A stretch of 64,000 bases of DNA from Latrodectus hesperus (lineage: Eukaryota > Arthropoda > Arachnida > Araneae > Theridiidae), in contig CM075862.1 in assembly GCA_037975125.1 (NCBI GenBank), positions 78,529,843 to 78,593,842 on the forward strand, read 5' to 3'. Positions 1 to 13,100 of the stretch are shown piece by piece. The notes under the pieces are model-generated. The model did no database searches. It worked only from the letters and a program-made list of their open reading frames with translations, and was not told the origin of the DNA. The position numbers and the translations under genes were made by a program. How positions within the stretch are numbered: position 1 is the stretch's first letter; every line of letters begins with the position of its first letter.

Positions 1-1028
1 TATTGGTACACCAGGAATGTAGTTTGTTCATAGCATTGTTTAACTTGTTTTGCAATACTTGGGGTGCATTTTTCTTGGGGCTAGATGTCCAAATAACGAG
101 ATCGTCAGCATACATGAGTACCTCTACATTCTCCTTTATTAGAGTGTTTATGAGATCATCAACATATACATTGAAGAGCATACAGCTCGACACTGCTCCC
201 TGTGGCAGCCCAGTATGTAGTTGCTTATACCCAGATGTAGCTGTTCCATATTGTATGCCAATATATCGTTGACCAATAAAATCTCTAAAAAATGCGCATC
301 ATTTTACCATTTATATTTTTTTTAGCCAATTTGTTTATGAGCATCGACTTCCAGACAGAGTCATACGCTCCTTTAAAGTCTACGAAGACAGCACAAACTA
401 TGTTGCTGTTGTCCAGGCCGTCTTTAATGCTCTGGGAGAGGAAGGTGACATGCTCTTCGGTGGAACGATTTTTTCTAAAGCCAGCTTGTGAAGGATGTAG
501 CAGTTCTTTGGTTTCTAAAAGCCATTTTAACCTGTTTGTTACCAGTCTCTCCATAACTTTAGACGTAATACTAGTCAGTGAGATGGGTCTGTAGCCATTA
601 AGATCGGAGGATGGTTTGTCTTTCTTTAGTATAGGTATGATGGTAGCCTTCTTCCAAGTGGAGGGGATGGCATCAACACTGTTCCAGATTTTATTAAATA
701 GTCTTAGGAGGGTTCTTTTGGAATTTTCTCCCATTTGTAGAATGAATTCAGCAAAAATATTGTCACAACCTGGGGATTTACCAGTTTTTAGCTGATAAAT
801 TGCCATTTCTAATTCAAAGTCAGTAAAGTCCCCATTGCAAATCTCGATTTCTGTGTTATCCAGTGATTTGTCAGTGGTATTAAGAATTTTCAGAATTTTT
901 TCTCTTTTCTTTATATAAGTCAATTTCCTCTGCTTAGTAGAATAGTGTTTCGCAAAGGCATTAGCAACCCGAGAGTCATGACACAGTGTTTTAGAATTTA
1001 ATTTAAATGGTTGTTTATTTATCTTCAT
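1..1028 (-). pseudogene. Reverse transcriptase domain of the left-edge LINE, frameshifted
   Basis: The minus-strand frame from 1028 to 285 carries conserved RT blocks: a K-S-P-G-C-D-N block, W-K-K-A-T-I-I-P-I, Y-R-P-I-S-L-T, G-F-R-K-N-R-S-T and the first catalytic aspartate in V-D-F-K-G-A-Y-D. It then hits a stop beside the A6 run at 287-292. Moving one base, homology continues to the left edge with G-L-P-Q-G-A-V-S-S and the catalytic box L-M-Y-A-D-D-L-V. The RT is therefore split only by a one-base change. The product would have copied the element's RNA at the target site. As written this copy cannot encode a working enzyme. Confidence 0.88.
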
Positions 1029-2104
1029 AACTCTTGAGCAGAGTTAGTGAGATTAAAGACTTTTATGGCATCTGTTTTGTAGTTTAAATTAGAGATAAAT
1101 TTATCAAAGGTAGAACTCCTCATTGATCTCTTTAGCCATGATTGCTGCACTTTTTCTCCAGGCTTGAACTATTTGAGGATCCTTATGTTTCTGAGCTTTG
1201 TCTCTTAGCTCGTCACGTATGTTTTTAAAGTCCGTGAGCCTAGAATTCCAGAAGCAGCAATTATTATTCTGTCTTACTTGAGGTATATATCTTTTGGCAG
1301 CATCTATTATTGTTTTGTTGATTGAGGAGATAATTTTATCTGGGTGATTGTCAAAGTTTATTTTTGTCTCGTCAAGTTTGAATTCTCTAAAGGGATTCCA
1401 GTCTGCCTTGCGAAAGTTCCAAAAAACTTAACCACAAGAGAGTGGTACTCTTCTGTCTTTCGGTATGACAAAATCGCCAAGAACCGGTGTTGCCCCCATC
1501 CTCTAGTATGGCTCAAGTGAAATAGGTCAGCAGAGACCAGTAGTAAGTCAGGATTGCTGGAGGTACCACTATAATGGAGGAACGTATATGGGTCCTTATC
1601 ATTATACACAAGTTCTAAGTTAGTATAGTTAATGAACTCTTCTATTATGTCTCCAGTCGCGTTATTTTCTTTGTAACCCCAAATTTTTGAGTAGGCGTTA
1701 AAATCTCCAATTACTATAGTTTTCTTCACGGTCTCAATTAGTTCAAGGTTTGTTTTGTTATTTGGAGGGTTATATACGCCAAGGATTTTGAAATGTTGTC
1801 GATTTAGCCAACAATTAACCCTCGCAATTTCTACTTTGTCGTCGGTATCACCCATGGACTTGATTACTTCAAAACTGGATGTAATTGTGTATCTAACCCC
1901 AACAACCATACCGCTGGCAACTTTTCTACTTTTCTCAAGAATGAATGTGTTGTAGCCAGGGAATGAGAATCTGTCCATTTCTTCTTTCCTTCTGTTTGCT
2001 TCCATGATGATAAATGCATCGATGTTCTTTTCTCTTAGAATTTTTAGGAGTTCCGCATGTTTTGATTGTGTGAATTTTTTTGTGTACTCTGTGTGTAATT
2101 TCAA
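1029..2104 (-). pseudogene. AP-type endonuclease and linker of the left-edge LINE
   Basis: The minus frame from 2104 reads as an exonuclease-endonuclease-phosphatase domain. It has the block I-V-I-G-D-F-N-A-Y-S near 1690-1720, a late S-N-P-D-L-L-L-V block near 1540, and R-G-W-G-Q-H-R-F-L in place of the usual S-D-H box. This domain nicks target DNA in LINEs. After the T6 run on this strand (1421-1426) homology carries on in another frame (W-N-P-F-R-E-F-K...) through a linker rich in K, R and W, with a second frame change near 1151-1155. The first motif of the family (N-x-N/R-G) is absent, consistent with 5' truncation. Confidence 0.8.
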
Positions 2105-2329
2105 ACAGTTTGTATATAAAATATTGGTCTATTAGTTTAACTTTAGCATTTTTATAATTAAAACATAACTAAATACTGGAAGTGTAAACCTCTTAAAAAT
2201 CTTTATTTTTCAAAACGTTCTGCAGATTACTTTAAAACTCTGTCTTCAATGAAATATTTCCTTTAAAAATGAAACTCACATGATTTTAAAAAAAAATGTA
2301 TTTCCATTGTGTTCCCATGCTAGTCGTTT

Positions 2330-2490
2330 TCTTTTCAAAGTCATAGTTAGGTTTGTTTGTCTCTCAACGATCATTTTCTGCACATGATAGCTAATTAGAC
2401 TAGGACCAAGGTAGAATTCAAACCCTCAACTTATTAAGGGCAGCACTAACTATTCAGCTACTAGGCGTACTACCTAGGCATTCAAAGCCA
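2330..2490 (-). repeat. tRNA-derived SINE fragment (family A, copy 1)
   Basis: On the minus strand this has an A-box-like segment (TAGCTGAATAGTTAGTGC) and a B-box-like GGGTTTGAATTC, followed by a body with TGATCGTTGAGAGACAAACA. A matching body (TGATCATTGAGCAACAAAC) is at 56105-56160, so the two belong to one family. Related copies lie at 14545-14720 and 62380-62550. Confidence 0.6.
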
Positions 2491-2592
2491 TAAGAGTTGT
2501 TAACAAATAGTGATATCAGTCTTTGATATGATTTACTGTGTGGAATGCTTCAATCAGATATTACATTATCTTGTAATTTTAGAATCCTGTAG

Positions 2593-2832
2593 TTAGGTTG
2601 TGTTGTTGCTGATCCCTGTTGTACAGCAGCGCTTGACCAAGTCTATGACATTGCACACTCTCAGGAAATCAATGACCAATAATGGTCGCTCCAGAAGATC
2701 TTTATCGAGTCCCAAGCACTCAAGGATATGATCCGGAGTGGCTTGGCTTTTGGAACACTTAGCGCAAATTGGAAATTCCTTTTCTTTGTTGTTAAATGTC
2801 AATGATTGGAGTTTGGTAGATGTAGCTATCAA
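2593..2832 (-). pseudogene. LINE C-terminal zinc-knuckle fragment with CAA-repeat 3' tail
   Basis: A 79-codon minus-strand frame has the pattern C-A-K-C...H-I-L-E-C-L-G-L followed by P-L-L-V-I-D-F-L and D-L-V. The same pattern ends the LINE at 35349-37744 (C-T-K-C...H-L-L-D-C, then P-L-L-V-F-D-F-L) and recurs at 47849-48340. It is the extreme C-terminus of an RNase H-bearing LINE. Next to the 3' end is the tail GCAACAACACAAC. It is a severely 5'-truncated insertion, not the end of the 1-2115 element, whose 3' end lies off the left edge. Confidence 0.75.
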
Positions 2833-3457
2833 TTTGCTCTATATTATTTAAAATAAATTAATGCTTAAAAGTTCTATCAATTTTTTTGAATTTCAGGTGT
2901 GCAAAAAGTGATTTATTACAACTAAAGCATTTTATAACTGTTTACTATGCAGTAAAAATAAATATGCCCTAAGCATTAAACTTAATTTATTTAACAATAA
3001 AAATTTAAATTTTGTAACATTTTGTTTTCAAAACTAAACTCTTAACATTCTTACTCTAAACTCTTTACAATTCATAAGTTGTAAGGATTGTAAACAGATT
3101 CATAAGAACTTATCAGTTGGATCAAAAATTGTCCTAAAACTGTTATCATCTGCTGTATAAATTGCAAATTGTTATGAGTGTAAACGAGTTGCAGTGATTT
3201 GAGCAAGTGATTAATTTTGTGTATTGATTGCACTGATAAGTTGAATCCATTTATTTTTCTTGCATTTTAATGGTGATGTGTTACACTTTTCTTTTTTTTT
3301 ATCTATTCTTAAATGGAGCCTGCAAAAACCTAATTGGTTGTAGAATTGATTTCAGTTGCTACTTTTTTTTTTATCTCTTTACCGAATTTGGAACTTACTG
3401 ATTTATATCCTGGTCTTCTGTTTTACATCTCGTGAATTGATTCCCACTTCAAGAGAG

Positions 3458-3785
3458 TTGTTGCACTGGCATGCTTACCTGTACCTAGCCCATAGTTAGG
3501 CTCTACCAATTAGATAGCAGCAGCTGGGTGTCATTTAGAAGCGTTCTTCGTCATTTAAAAGCAGGGATTAAGCAGAAAACTCCCAATACTTGACCTGCAA
3601 TCCCCAGAGGTATTATTTCACTTGGAGGACATTGCAATTGTAACCATTATCTAATGTTCCCAGCCATCTTTGGCAGGTCAAGTATCTTTTGTGGGTCTTA
3701 ATTTAAACCGGATTTGAGTTCAATATTTTTTGATAATGAGAACCATGCCCTAACCAATCAAACCACTGCAGTCTTACCTCAAGGA
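3458..3785 (-). repeat. tRNA-derived SINE with CAACAAC tail (family B, copy 1)
   Basis: On the minus strand the left end reads CAGTGGTTTGATTGGTTAGG, an A-box-like tRNA segment shared in part with the SINE at 11890 (GGTTAGGGCAT). A worn B box (TTGAACTCAAATCC) follows about 45 bases on. The body ends near 3458 in GCCAGTGCAACAAC, the same kind of tail as the LINE copies in this window. Target-site duplications were not found. Confidence 0.6.
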
Positions 3786-4162
3786 AGTCAAAGAGAGATA
3801 TTTATATATATATATAGTGGTTCAGAATCCATTTCAAACTAGTTCCTAGTTTAATTTATCATCATAAATTAAAAGCAAGACCTCATATAGTGCTAAACTA
3901 ACCTTTCCATGACTATGATTTGTGCTGAAAGGGTCCATGTGTATTATGTATTAATAGGTTCTAAAATCTGTTAATTTTTTTGGATCTTTTGTATTGTTAA
4001 ATCTTCATATATAATGTCAAAGAATAATGACTTTATTTTATCTAAATTAATGTACACTGTTATGTGTACATTATATATTTTTTTTCAGTTTTGTAGAATA
4101 TTATTGAATGTGAAGTATAATCATTAATTACATAATTTATTTGTTCCAGTAGTTTTAAAAGA

Positions 4163-7100
4163 ATGAATGTTGAAAGTACTGTACAAAAAATTTGCAACTG
4201 TTTAGATGCTCTTTTATGTGAAACTAAATCAGGTAATTATAAGTAATCATATATATTGAGTTAATATACATGTTCTTTGTAATTGAAAAATGTCTGAACA
4301 ATTTATTTGTTGTATAAAGCTATATGTGGCTAGGGAGAATGTTCCTGTATATAAGCAGAATTATGTGTAATAAATAGCATAAATCAGTCCTATTAATTGA
4401 GAACATTTTTAACCAAAAAAAGATTGAATAGGAAAGTTGCAATGTTCATAAAATTTTGAATACATAAATTTTGTCTATGATGTAGAAAAGTACATGTTTC
4501 AGTAAAGGATTGAAGAGCTATCTGCTGTATACCTGCAGTATTTCCTACAAATACATTAAAAACGATTGACACTCATGGAATATTTGTCAATGTGTATAAC
4601 ATTTAGCTATATCAATGACCTAGAGGTTCTCTGGTAACTTAGAAATACATCAAATACTTTCCATCCTAGCAGAAGTTTTAAAAATTTTTAAGAAGAAGAA
4701 TTAAAAATTATTGTTTTGAAAATAGAAACGTTCAAAATATCATGTTAAGTATTACACTTGTGACAACATTAAATGAGGATTATTATTAACACAATTAGTC
4801 AGAAAAATCCCAGTTTAAAAGCAACAGTTTTTTTTTTTTACATTATTTTTAAAAGCTTAGACGTATTACAGTCATAGCTGAAACTGCTTGCAGCTGATTC
4901 TGTCATGTGGGTGTAGTGAGTTTCATTGACTAGAACATGTTACATGAAGAAAATGGATATAGTAGTATCTCAGATGTGAGTCAATTGAGTGAAATAATAA
5001 ATAAAATTTTAAATTAAAAATATATTTAACATATTAAAAAATTTTGAAGTATTAAAAAATTTAATTTTTTTATCTATGTGTCAATAAATTTAAAAAAAAA
5101 TTGTTTGCAAAAAAGTTAAAGTTTATAGCTTGTAATTGTAATCTATACAATTAGTTTTTTATTTAACATGATTCTTTAAAAAATGTCAAAAGGTCATCCG
5201 ATCTATTGTTGTAGCAATCAAAGATAAATTTGTTCTCTTAGATGATAATACTAGGCCTCTTTGTGTGCGTGATCACTTAGTAAGTAATTTTCTTTTCCCA
5301 GTTTAGTCAGATGAAACTGTTTCCATTATTTATATTCTCTTTATCTGAGAACTAATATTTTTTGTTTGTTTGCATGTTATACATTAACTGTGCATTTTTA
5401 GTTCACTGACAAATATCAGTCACAGCTTGGTAATTCTTGTTCATTGCATCTTCCCCACCCCCTTTTTTTCCCCAAATCTTGTAGCACTTATATATCATAT
5501 ATTAGTTACTAAACATTTCCTTACCTGCAATTCACATCCTAAACTTTAATATTCTCTAATTATTTTAAGCAATAAGAAAATTTCATTTAATGCTGTTATA
5601 TTATCAAATGTCTTTATTTAAAGATTTTTGTATATTATTATTTCAATGAGCTGTATAATGAATTTGGTTATATTAATTGTTGCATTCCATAATTGCATAT
5701 TTTGATATTTTTCAGACACTGTTGATCAAACCATCAGAGTATGTAGTGACAGAGATGCTGTATTTCATGAATTAAGGCGGAAGGTTCATGTGACATTAGA
5801 AAAAATTGAAAATTATCCTGAAATAAAGGGTATTGTGATAAAATTTGTGCAAACATGCTATGGCAAAAAGTGCTGTTGTGATCATCTGACTTTTCTCCAG
5901 ATGTCCTTAGTGCTCCTTAGGTTGTTGCAAAAAGCACTTTCACAAGAAGAAGCAGATACCTGTTCTTCTAAAAGCCATGGTGGCTGTAAAATGTTTATGC
6001 CTAGAGGTTTATTAAGTATTTCTCAACAAAAAGTACTTAAGAAATGTTTTCAATTTATTGTTGGACTTGGAATATTGCCAAATTTGTTACGAGGGATTGG
6101 AGTCCCGTTAAGTAGAAGACTCCAACATGCAAACATTTTTGAAAATTTTAGCTGTGATAGTACTTGCTATCAGAAACATGTACAATTAGTTATATGTTTG
6201 GAAACTTTACTTGATTGTTTAGAATGTGAGGCTATGCAAAGTATTTTATTCACCTATCATGGAACTGATTTATTTGCTACTTTACTACAATTATGCCATG
6301 CTCCAATAAAAAAAGTTGAGAAGAGTCAGGTAGTTATTAGTTTTCAATTTAAATCATATTTGTTTTTGTATGTTTTCAATTTTTTTTTTTTTTTTTTAGT
6401 TATGATGAACTGTTATTTAAAAATAGTTATACAGTTTTAATTAATATATATGGAAATAAAATGATCTGTCAATTTTACAGAATTCTAATTTCTTGTTGAT
6501 TATAATTAATTTTTTTGTTATTCAGCAAAAAAAATTTTACATAAATTCATAACTTGTGTATATTTAATTTATTTCATAGTATTTTGGCTATAATTTACTT
6601 AAGCTTTTTTCTTTATTTTAAATAAGCTTTAATTGTTTCCTCTGATGTAAAATCAAGTTTTATTCATTTCAAGGCTTTATTTACAATTTTATATTTAAAC
6701 TTTGCTATACCACCAAACAAAATTGTTTTTTAATAATGGTATATAAAAGTTTTTTTTTTTTTTTATCTTTAAGTCAAAAATTTTGTAATTTGATGTTTGT
6801 TATTGAAAAATATTCTAATTTTGTTATAAGAATTATATTGCACAGGAAGGAATTATTTTTTGTGGATTAGTTGTGAGTTAAATATGCTTGATGTATAGTA
6901 TATAATTTGCATTTTTAACAAACAATATTTTATTATTTAAACTTGTTTTTATTTTAATTCACTATTTATCTTGTCTTTCTTGTTTATAATTTAAGAAATG
7001 AATCTTTTATGCTGAGTAAAAGAATTAATTAAAGTTATTTTTTAACATATATGTTCTTCTAAAATTCGCTCATAGAAAAACAATGTGTCGGTATAAGTGA

Positions 7101-10100
7101 TAACAAACAATTGGGATAACAGAAATGTTAAATAGTAAGGTTTTTAATTTTTATTTAATTTTGGGAAAGTTGCTGTATAATATTTTATTTTGAATTCACA
7201 CAAATGTATGAGTAGTATTGTTTTACAGGTTATTTTTCTTCAATTATATGGTAAAGTAAACTTAAAAATTATTAAATAATAAAATCTTTCATTTATATTT
7301 TCACCATGCATTTCATATTTTTCCTTAATGATGTACAGTATTCATATGATGCAAAAACTTAAGCATACATTTTCAACAAGACATTAATTTTATTTGTTTA
7401 AATTTTGTTTTTCGCAATTTCCTATTTTATTTCATGTAAAAACTTTAAATTGTCATTTTAATGTATTAAAAAATAATATGAGCTACAATTCTATTAACCC
7501 TTTGCAGCTCAGTGTTCCAGGTGAGGGAACACCAAACTTTAAATTGTTACCAAAACATTGCATTTTATGGTAAAAAGATGAAATTTGGCTTAAAATGTTT
7601 CTTAAATTCTCTTTTCTGATAATAGATGGCATAAGATAAAAAATTTTCAATTATAGCAGATAATTTAAATTTCTTTATTTTGAAGGAATATTTCGGATTT
7701 TTTTTTCTTATACAAAAATGTTTGAAAAGATATTTCCATGTTATTTTGTTGTTGTTACCTTGAACTATTGATTCTATATTACTTTAAATTTTTTACGCAT
7801 AAAGTATACGCAGAATTATGGTATAAAACAAGGTGTTCCTTGACCTGGAACACTGCACCGCAATGGTACTTTTCCTTAACGTTATTTACAGTGCAATTAG
7901 CCTTGAACTCAATGCTGATGGAACAGCTGTGTTTATTTTTTATTGTTTTTCTTACTTTTGAGGTGTAATAAACTAATGTTGAGGAATGTACAAGGAAGGA
8001 TTACTTATATGGATAATATTTCTACACCCATATTGGCCTCTTGAATTGGAAAGCTTCAATGTGTGGTATATGATTATATCAGTTTGTTCGAATCCTCTCT
8101 AGTTAGAAAAGCATTATTTTTGTGTTCTTAATTTTTCTTTTCCCTGCTATGTGTTTTATAATATTGTGTATATATATTTTTGAATTTCTATATTTTTAGT
8201 TTACGTTTGGCAAATATAATTTTAATTTCTAGTTAATTTTTTAATTGCAAATAAATGGCACATAGAGGTCTTAGTTCTTCTGAAGCAATAAATATGCTTC
8301 AAAAATCGCCCTCTATTAGTGAATCAGAACATATGGATTGTGTTAGTGATAAAGAGAAATGTGTTACTAAACCACTTGATCAGTCTCTGTCTGATAATGT
8401 TTTGTCAGATGCCAGTGAAATTGATGGCAATGATTTATCTCAACCAGGCTCCTCTATGCAGCCCCAAAACCTTACTTGGATAACTAAAAAAAAATGTACA
8501 GAAATCTTTATTTTAATTATTTTTTATGGTGTAGAGTAGCAGGCCTTCTTGTGATGCACCATGAACCTTACTAAATCTGCTATGCAGGTATAATGCATTG
8601 TTTTTTCATTCAAATGCAAAAACATTTACGCGTGTATTAGCTTCACTGCAATGCTTGCTTTTTGCGACCTTTGTGGCACAGTGTTCCATGTGATGGAACA
8701 CCCACAAAATCGAAATGGTACATACAATCTTTACAAAAATTTCACTGTATACTCATATAGACCTCAATAGAAAACATACAAATATTTTTGTTAATATTTC
8801 AACTTTAAAGGGTAGTGCGCCTGAAAGGGTTAAAGTAAACAGTCTTCATTTTTTAATTTTTCTACATTTCATCAGATTTTCAGTTTTCCAAAATTAATCC
8901 AAGCAATAAAAATGCAAGTATATCAGTATTATTTATTATTAACACTTGAAACTAAAAAAGGGGGATTGAAAAAGTTCCCTTTAAGAAATAACCTCCATAA
9001 TATGTGACTTCATAAATATTTTCTTTTATCTGCCAGTTTATCTTAGTGTATAAACTTGATTATTTAAAATTTTTGATAACTTGAATGGACTAAAAAAACT
9101 TCATTTGAATAAAGCATTTTACAATCTCCGTGTTAAACTAATAACATCTATTTTTATGTGTTTTTTATTGTTGATCATATTTGATTATTTTTATTAAAAT
9201 GCATTTATATTTTAACTACTTTTTAGATGGCTTCAGTAAAAGTTCCCACATCTGATAAAATCGAATTCAGATCTATGCTTGCTGCAATACGAGGTATTTT
9301 CTTTTTTTTAAATGAAAAAATTTGTATTTTATTATCTTTTAACCAAAATTAATTTTTATTTTGCTGAAGTCTTATGTAAAGTTACATTGCTCATGCTTCA
9401 GTTTTTATATTTTAATACTGTTTTATATGTATATATATAGTTATTATATTATGTTTATTTATTATATGTTTCTCTTCATGGGTGTTTTTGAAAATTATCA
9501 TATTTTCCTGTACATAATCCACAGCTGCATATTATCCATAAGTTCTTTTTTTGTGTAAAAGGATAAAAGAGTTGCATACTTTACCTCTGTGATCTGTAGT
9601 GGCACATAATCCTGCTGTGATTTTCTGCAAATAAATAAAAATAAAAACACTATATAATTTAAAAATAAGATAAATTGTACATAAAAAAACCATTTATTAT
9701 GAAAAAGATCTGATTGAATGCACCTCATCACCAAGTGCAATAAAATGAGATCAAAACTGATCGATTGCCAAGAGCTATAATTTTAAAAAGAATTTAGTAA
9801 AACTTATCAATTCATAGTTTTTAACAATTTTTAAAACAAGGTTATGCATATTTTAAGAATAAAACATTTGCTATTAATAATTAAATGAAAGAAATGTAGT
9901 ATTTTCGAACTGCACGTTGGATACATTTTTACTTTTATACTATGCATGCTTTGTTTTTCTTCTCCTTACATTAGCATGTTTGATGCCCTTTTTTTTTTTC
10001 TTCTCTATAACTTAGATGCTTTTACTTCTACTTGATGATATATGAAATTGAATATTTTAGGAATGAAACAGCTAAGGGAAAACAGAATGCATGATGATGC

Positions 10101-13100
10101 TAGAAAAGTGTATTATCCTTTTAGGAAATAAATTCGTTCTTGATTGTAATTGGATTAATCTGGTTATAGCTGAAGTACCTCAGCCAAGTTGTGAAAACTT
10201 TCAACATTATCTGTTGCTCATTTTTACAGAACATAAATAACGTTTCTTTCAAATCTTTGTTAGCTTTTCTGATGGAGAATATTTTTATCATATAATCCAT
10301 TGCAACGCATATTACACAAAACAGAATTTTAAACATTTTTCAACATATAATCAGCAGATTATATACAGGAAATATGATATATGTATTCTTGCATTGATTG
10401 ATGTTTTTATTTTTAAATTTTCTTATACTATTTTGACTTTTTACAGATAACTCGCATCATAGTGATAGTGAGATTGTGACCTTAATGCTTTTACATCGTA
10501 ATCATTTCACTCATCGATTAGACAAATTCCTTACTCATATAACACCATCTTTATTGATATGGGAATTAATTCTCTTTCAAGGAATACCCATGAGAAGTGA
10601 TGTATGTATTTTTTTTTCATTATATTAGGAAAGTGGAAAATTTTATGTTTAAAGTTTAATTTATTATATTTATATGCATTTTATTTTTCAATCATACAAA
10701 AATATATAAATTAATAATTCTGTGAGAAGTTTTTCTGCTGTAATAAAAGTATTTGACATTTTTAAAAAGCTTTAAAATTGATTAATTTAATTATTGTGTT
10801 CATAAGAAAAATGTCTTAAATGGAGTCAAAAAAGAGTGGATGAAAAGTGAATTTCATTTATGAAAAAGGAATGAAATGGTTTTCAAATATCTTTAATCTA
10901 ACTAGAAGAGGACTTTTGAGTCATATTCATATACTTCTTACTTAAGTTATTTGTTTCAGAAATATTTTAGAATTCACAACAAATTTGTAGCTTTTTTAGT
11001 ATAAACTGATAAAATGTTGAGTGTAAGAAACGTGTTTAAATTTTTAAAAATGAGTTTCAGAAATTTAGCTTTTCTTCGTGTTATCAAAAATTTATCTTTT
11101 AAGACTAAATAATTTTAAATTATTACAACTGCTTGAATTTATAAATTAGCTTATTTTGTAAAACTCACTATTCATTGAGAAAATTCTGTGAATATAATTA
11201 CAGGTACCTCGTTGTATATTTATTTTGGTACTTCATTTAAAATCAAAAATAAGCAATATGTTTGGTTTAAAGTAATATGTTATATTTAGAAAACATAATT
11301 TGGCTTATATTTTATGAATTACAGTTAAATACTTCTATTCTACTGATTTTGAAAATTGAATTTTGCTTGTTTAAAATTTCCTCTTTAAATGAAGTTTTCT
11401 TAAATAAATAAACTTGTTGCCAAAAAATAATTTTTTCTTCATTGTTAGGGTTTTTTATTATTATATGACCTGTGAAAAATTTGATTGACTATTTAAAATT
11501 GATAAAAACAATTTGTTTTAAAATATGCATAAGAAAGTAAATAATTTAAACTTCATTTCAATTAAAGATGTAAATATAAATTAAATTTCAGTGTAATGAA
11601 ATCAATATATTTTATATATCTTTTTAAAAACTATTTTATCGATTCCACAAATGTTTTTCATAATATTGTTTTACATGTGTAACATATTTTTGATTGGAAT
11701 TCTCATTTATTAAACTAAATTATTTCTATATAATTCAATTCCACTGACAGCTTTTTCTTTATGTTGTATTAACTATATCTTTCCTGTATGCTATATTTGA
11801 GTATTTTTTAAGATTTAAACTTATGAAACACTGTAATAAAGAGTATTTGCCAAAATAATGATTTTAATAATTTTATCTTCACGAAACTTGAACTGTGGTA
11901 GCCTTGTGGTTAGGGCATTGGCCCTCCATCCAGAAGTGCGGGATTCAATTCCCAATGCCTCCAAAGACCCATCGAGTACATGCGATGTAATTGCTCGTTA
12001 AATCTGTAGAATTGAAAGTCTTGTGGTTAGTCGTTGAGCAGTTACCTTGGGTGTAATGGTCTGGAGAAAATTTCCTCCTCCTTCAGATCAATGTCAAAAT
12101 TGAGGGAGTGGAGCCTCTGGTGGTGCCATCTATTGGAGGATTTAAAGAACAAAGACATACTTTCACCTTTGTGGTGCTCTGATTAAAACGAATTCACATA
12201 GTCAAGTCATAGCAAGCTTGGCTTGTCCATGTGTCATAAATAACAACAACATTTTAGAGCTAATTACAATTAATCTAAATTGAATAAGATTTCATAAAAT
12301 TCAAATTTTATGAATTATTATAGCTGCATTTTTTTTATCTTAAAAATTTATGATTAAATAAAAATTTTGAAAATTAAAAAAGATTTTATGCGAAAATTTT
12401 CTTTTTGATGAGTTTTGTAATACTATCATGTAATCTTAAAATTTTTAAATAAAACAAGTGTTAATTCATATATTTATAAATACTTTAGGTTTCTGAAATG
12501 GCAATAACCAGATGTCCTGGATGGATGAGAAAAATATGTAACCAAATGCTAACAGATTTAGTTTTGCAGAGCCATGGCATTGTTTCATTGGTTCAAGCTG
12601 TGCTTGACAAAGCTTTTGGTTAGTATACCTCTTCATATATTCAGTATTTTCATTAATTCAATCATCTTTTTAGTAATGCAGGTAGGCTTGGATCATTATT
12701 GTTGCAATTTTAATTTCTGCTTTTAATATAATTTCTACATTCAAACTAAATTTCCGTCACAATCAGTTTATCACTGTATTGTTTCTCTTCATTACTTATT
12801 GTAATTGTTCATTGGTTTATGCTAAAATTCTTAACAAAAATAAGATAAACATCTTAATTCGTTTTTATAATAAAAGAAATCTTTTTATGTGAATTATGTT
12901 GTTAAAAGAAAGTTTCTAAATTAAGTTTATTGGATGTCATCAATCTTGGTATTTTTTCTCTAGTTGTTGTCCATTTCTAAGGGTTAAAAAATTAAAAAAG
13001 TTAACTAATTTTTTGGAAAAGTGACCTATTTGGCTGGAAATTCTATATATGCAGCTTCAAAATTTAAATGTATGGAAAAATTAATAATATTTCTTATTAG

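Larger units (their letters stand above)
1..2115 (-). mobile_element. Non-LTR retrotransposon copy (LINE), decayed, cut by the window edge
   Basis: On the minus strand this stretch reads in the order endonuclease, linker, reverse transcriptase, and then leaves the window in the middle of the RT domain. It is one LINE insertion, since all parts are collinear and on one strand. The reading frame changes near A/T runs at 287-292, 1151-1155 and 1421-1426, and again near 1030. The usual N-terminal start of the endonuclease is missing, so the copy is probably 5'-truncated near 2110. The RT has a YADD catalytic box. The clade (Jockey-like or RNase H-bearing I-like) cannot be settled because the C-terminus lies outside the window. 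Confidence 0.9.
7498..8829 (+). mobile_element. Deleted piggyBac-type transposon with TTAA target duplications, in TANGO6 intron 2
   Basis: The element begins CCCTTTGCAG and ends CTGAAAGGG, giving inverted ends CCCTTT...AAAGGG. It is bordered by TTAA at 7494-7497 and 8830-8833, the hallmark target site of piggyBac. At 1,332 bp it is about half the size of an autonomous element and keeps only an N-terminal transposase piece (8255-8539). Three copies of a 23-bp palindrome lie inside it. It would need a transposase supplied from elsewhere to move. Confidence 0.85.

Noticed and set aside
1..2832. One continuous LINE covering 1-2832
   Set aside because: The 2593-2832 piece is a C-terminal end, yet it lies upstream of the endonuclease on the minus strand, so it must be a separate insertion.
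7738..7968. 76-codon ORF inside the piggyBac derivative
   Set aside because: No similarity to transposase; it crosses one of the palindromic repeats and starts in T-rich sequence.
11890..11970. Genuine tRNA gene
   Set aside because: A and B boxes are present, but the acceptor stem does not pair and a long unrelated body with an AACAAC tail follows, so it is a SINE.
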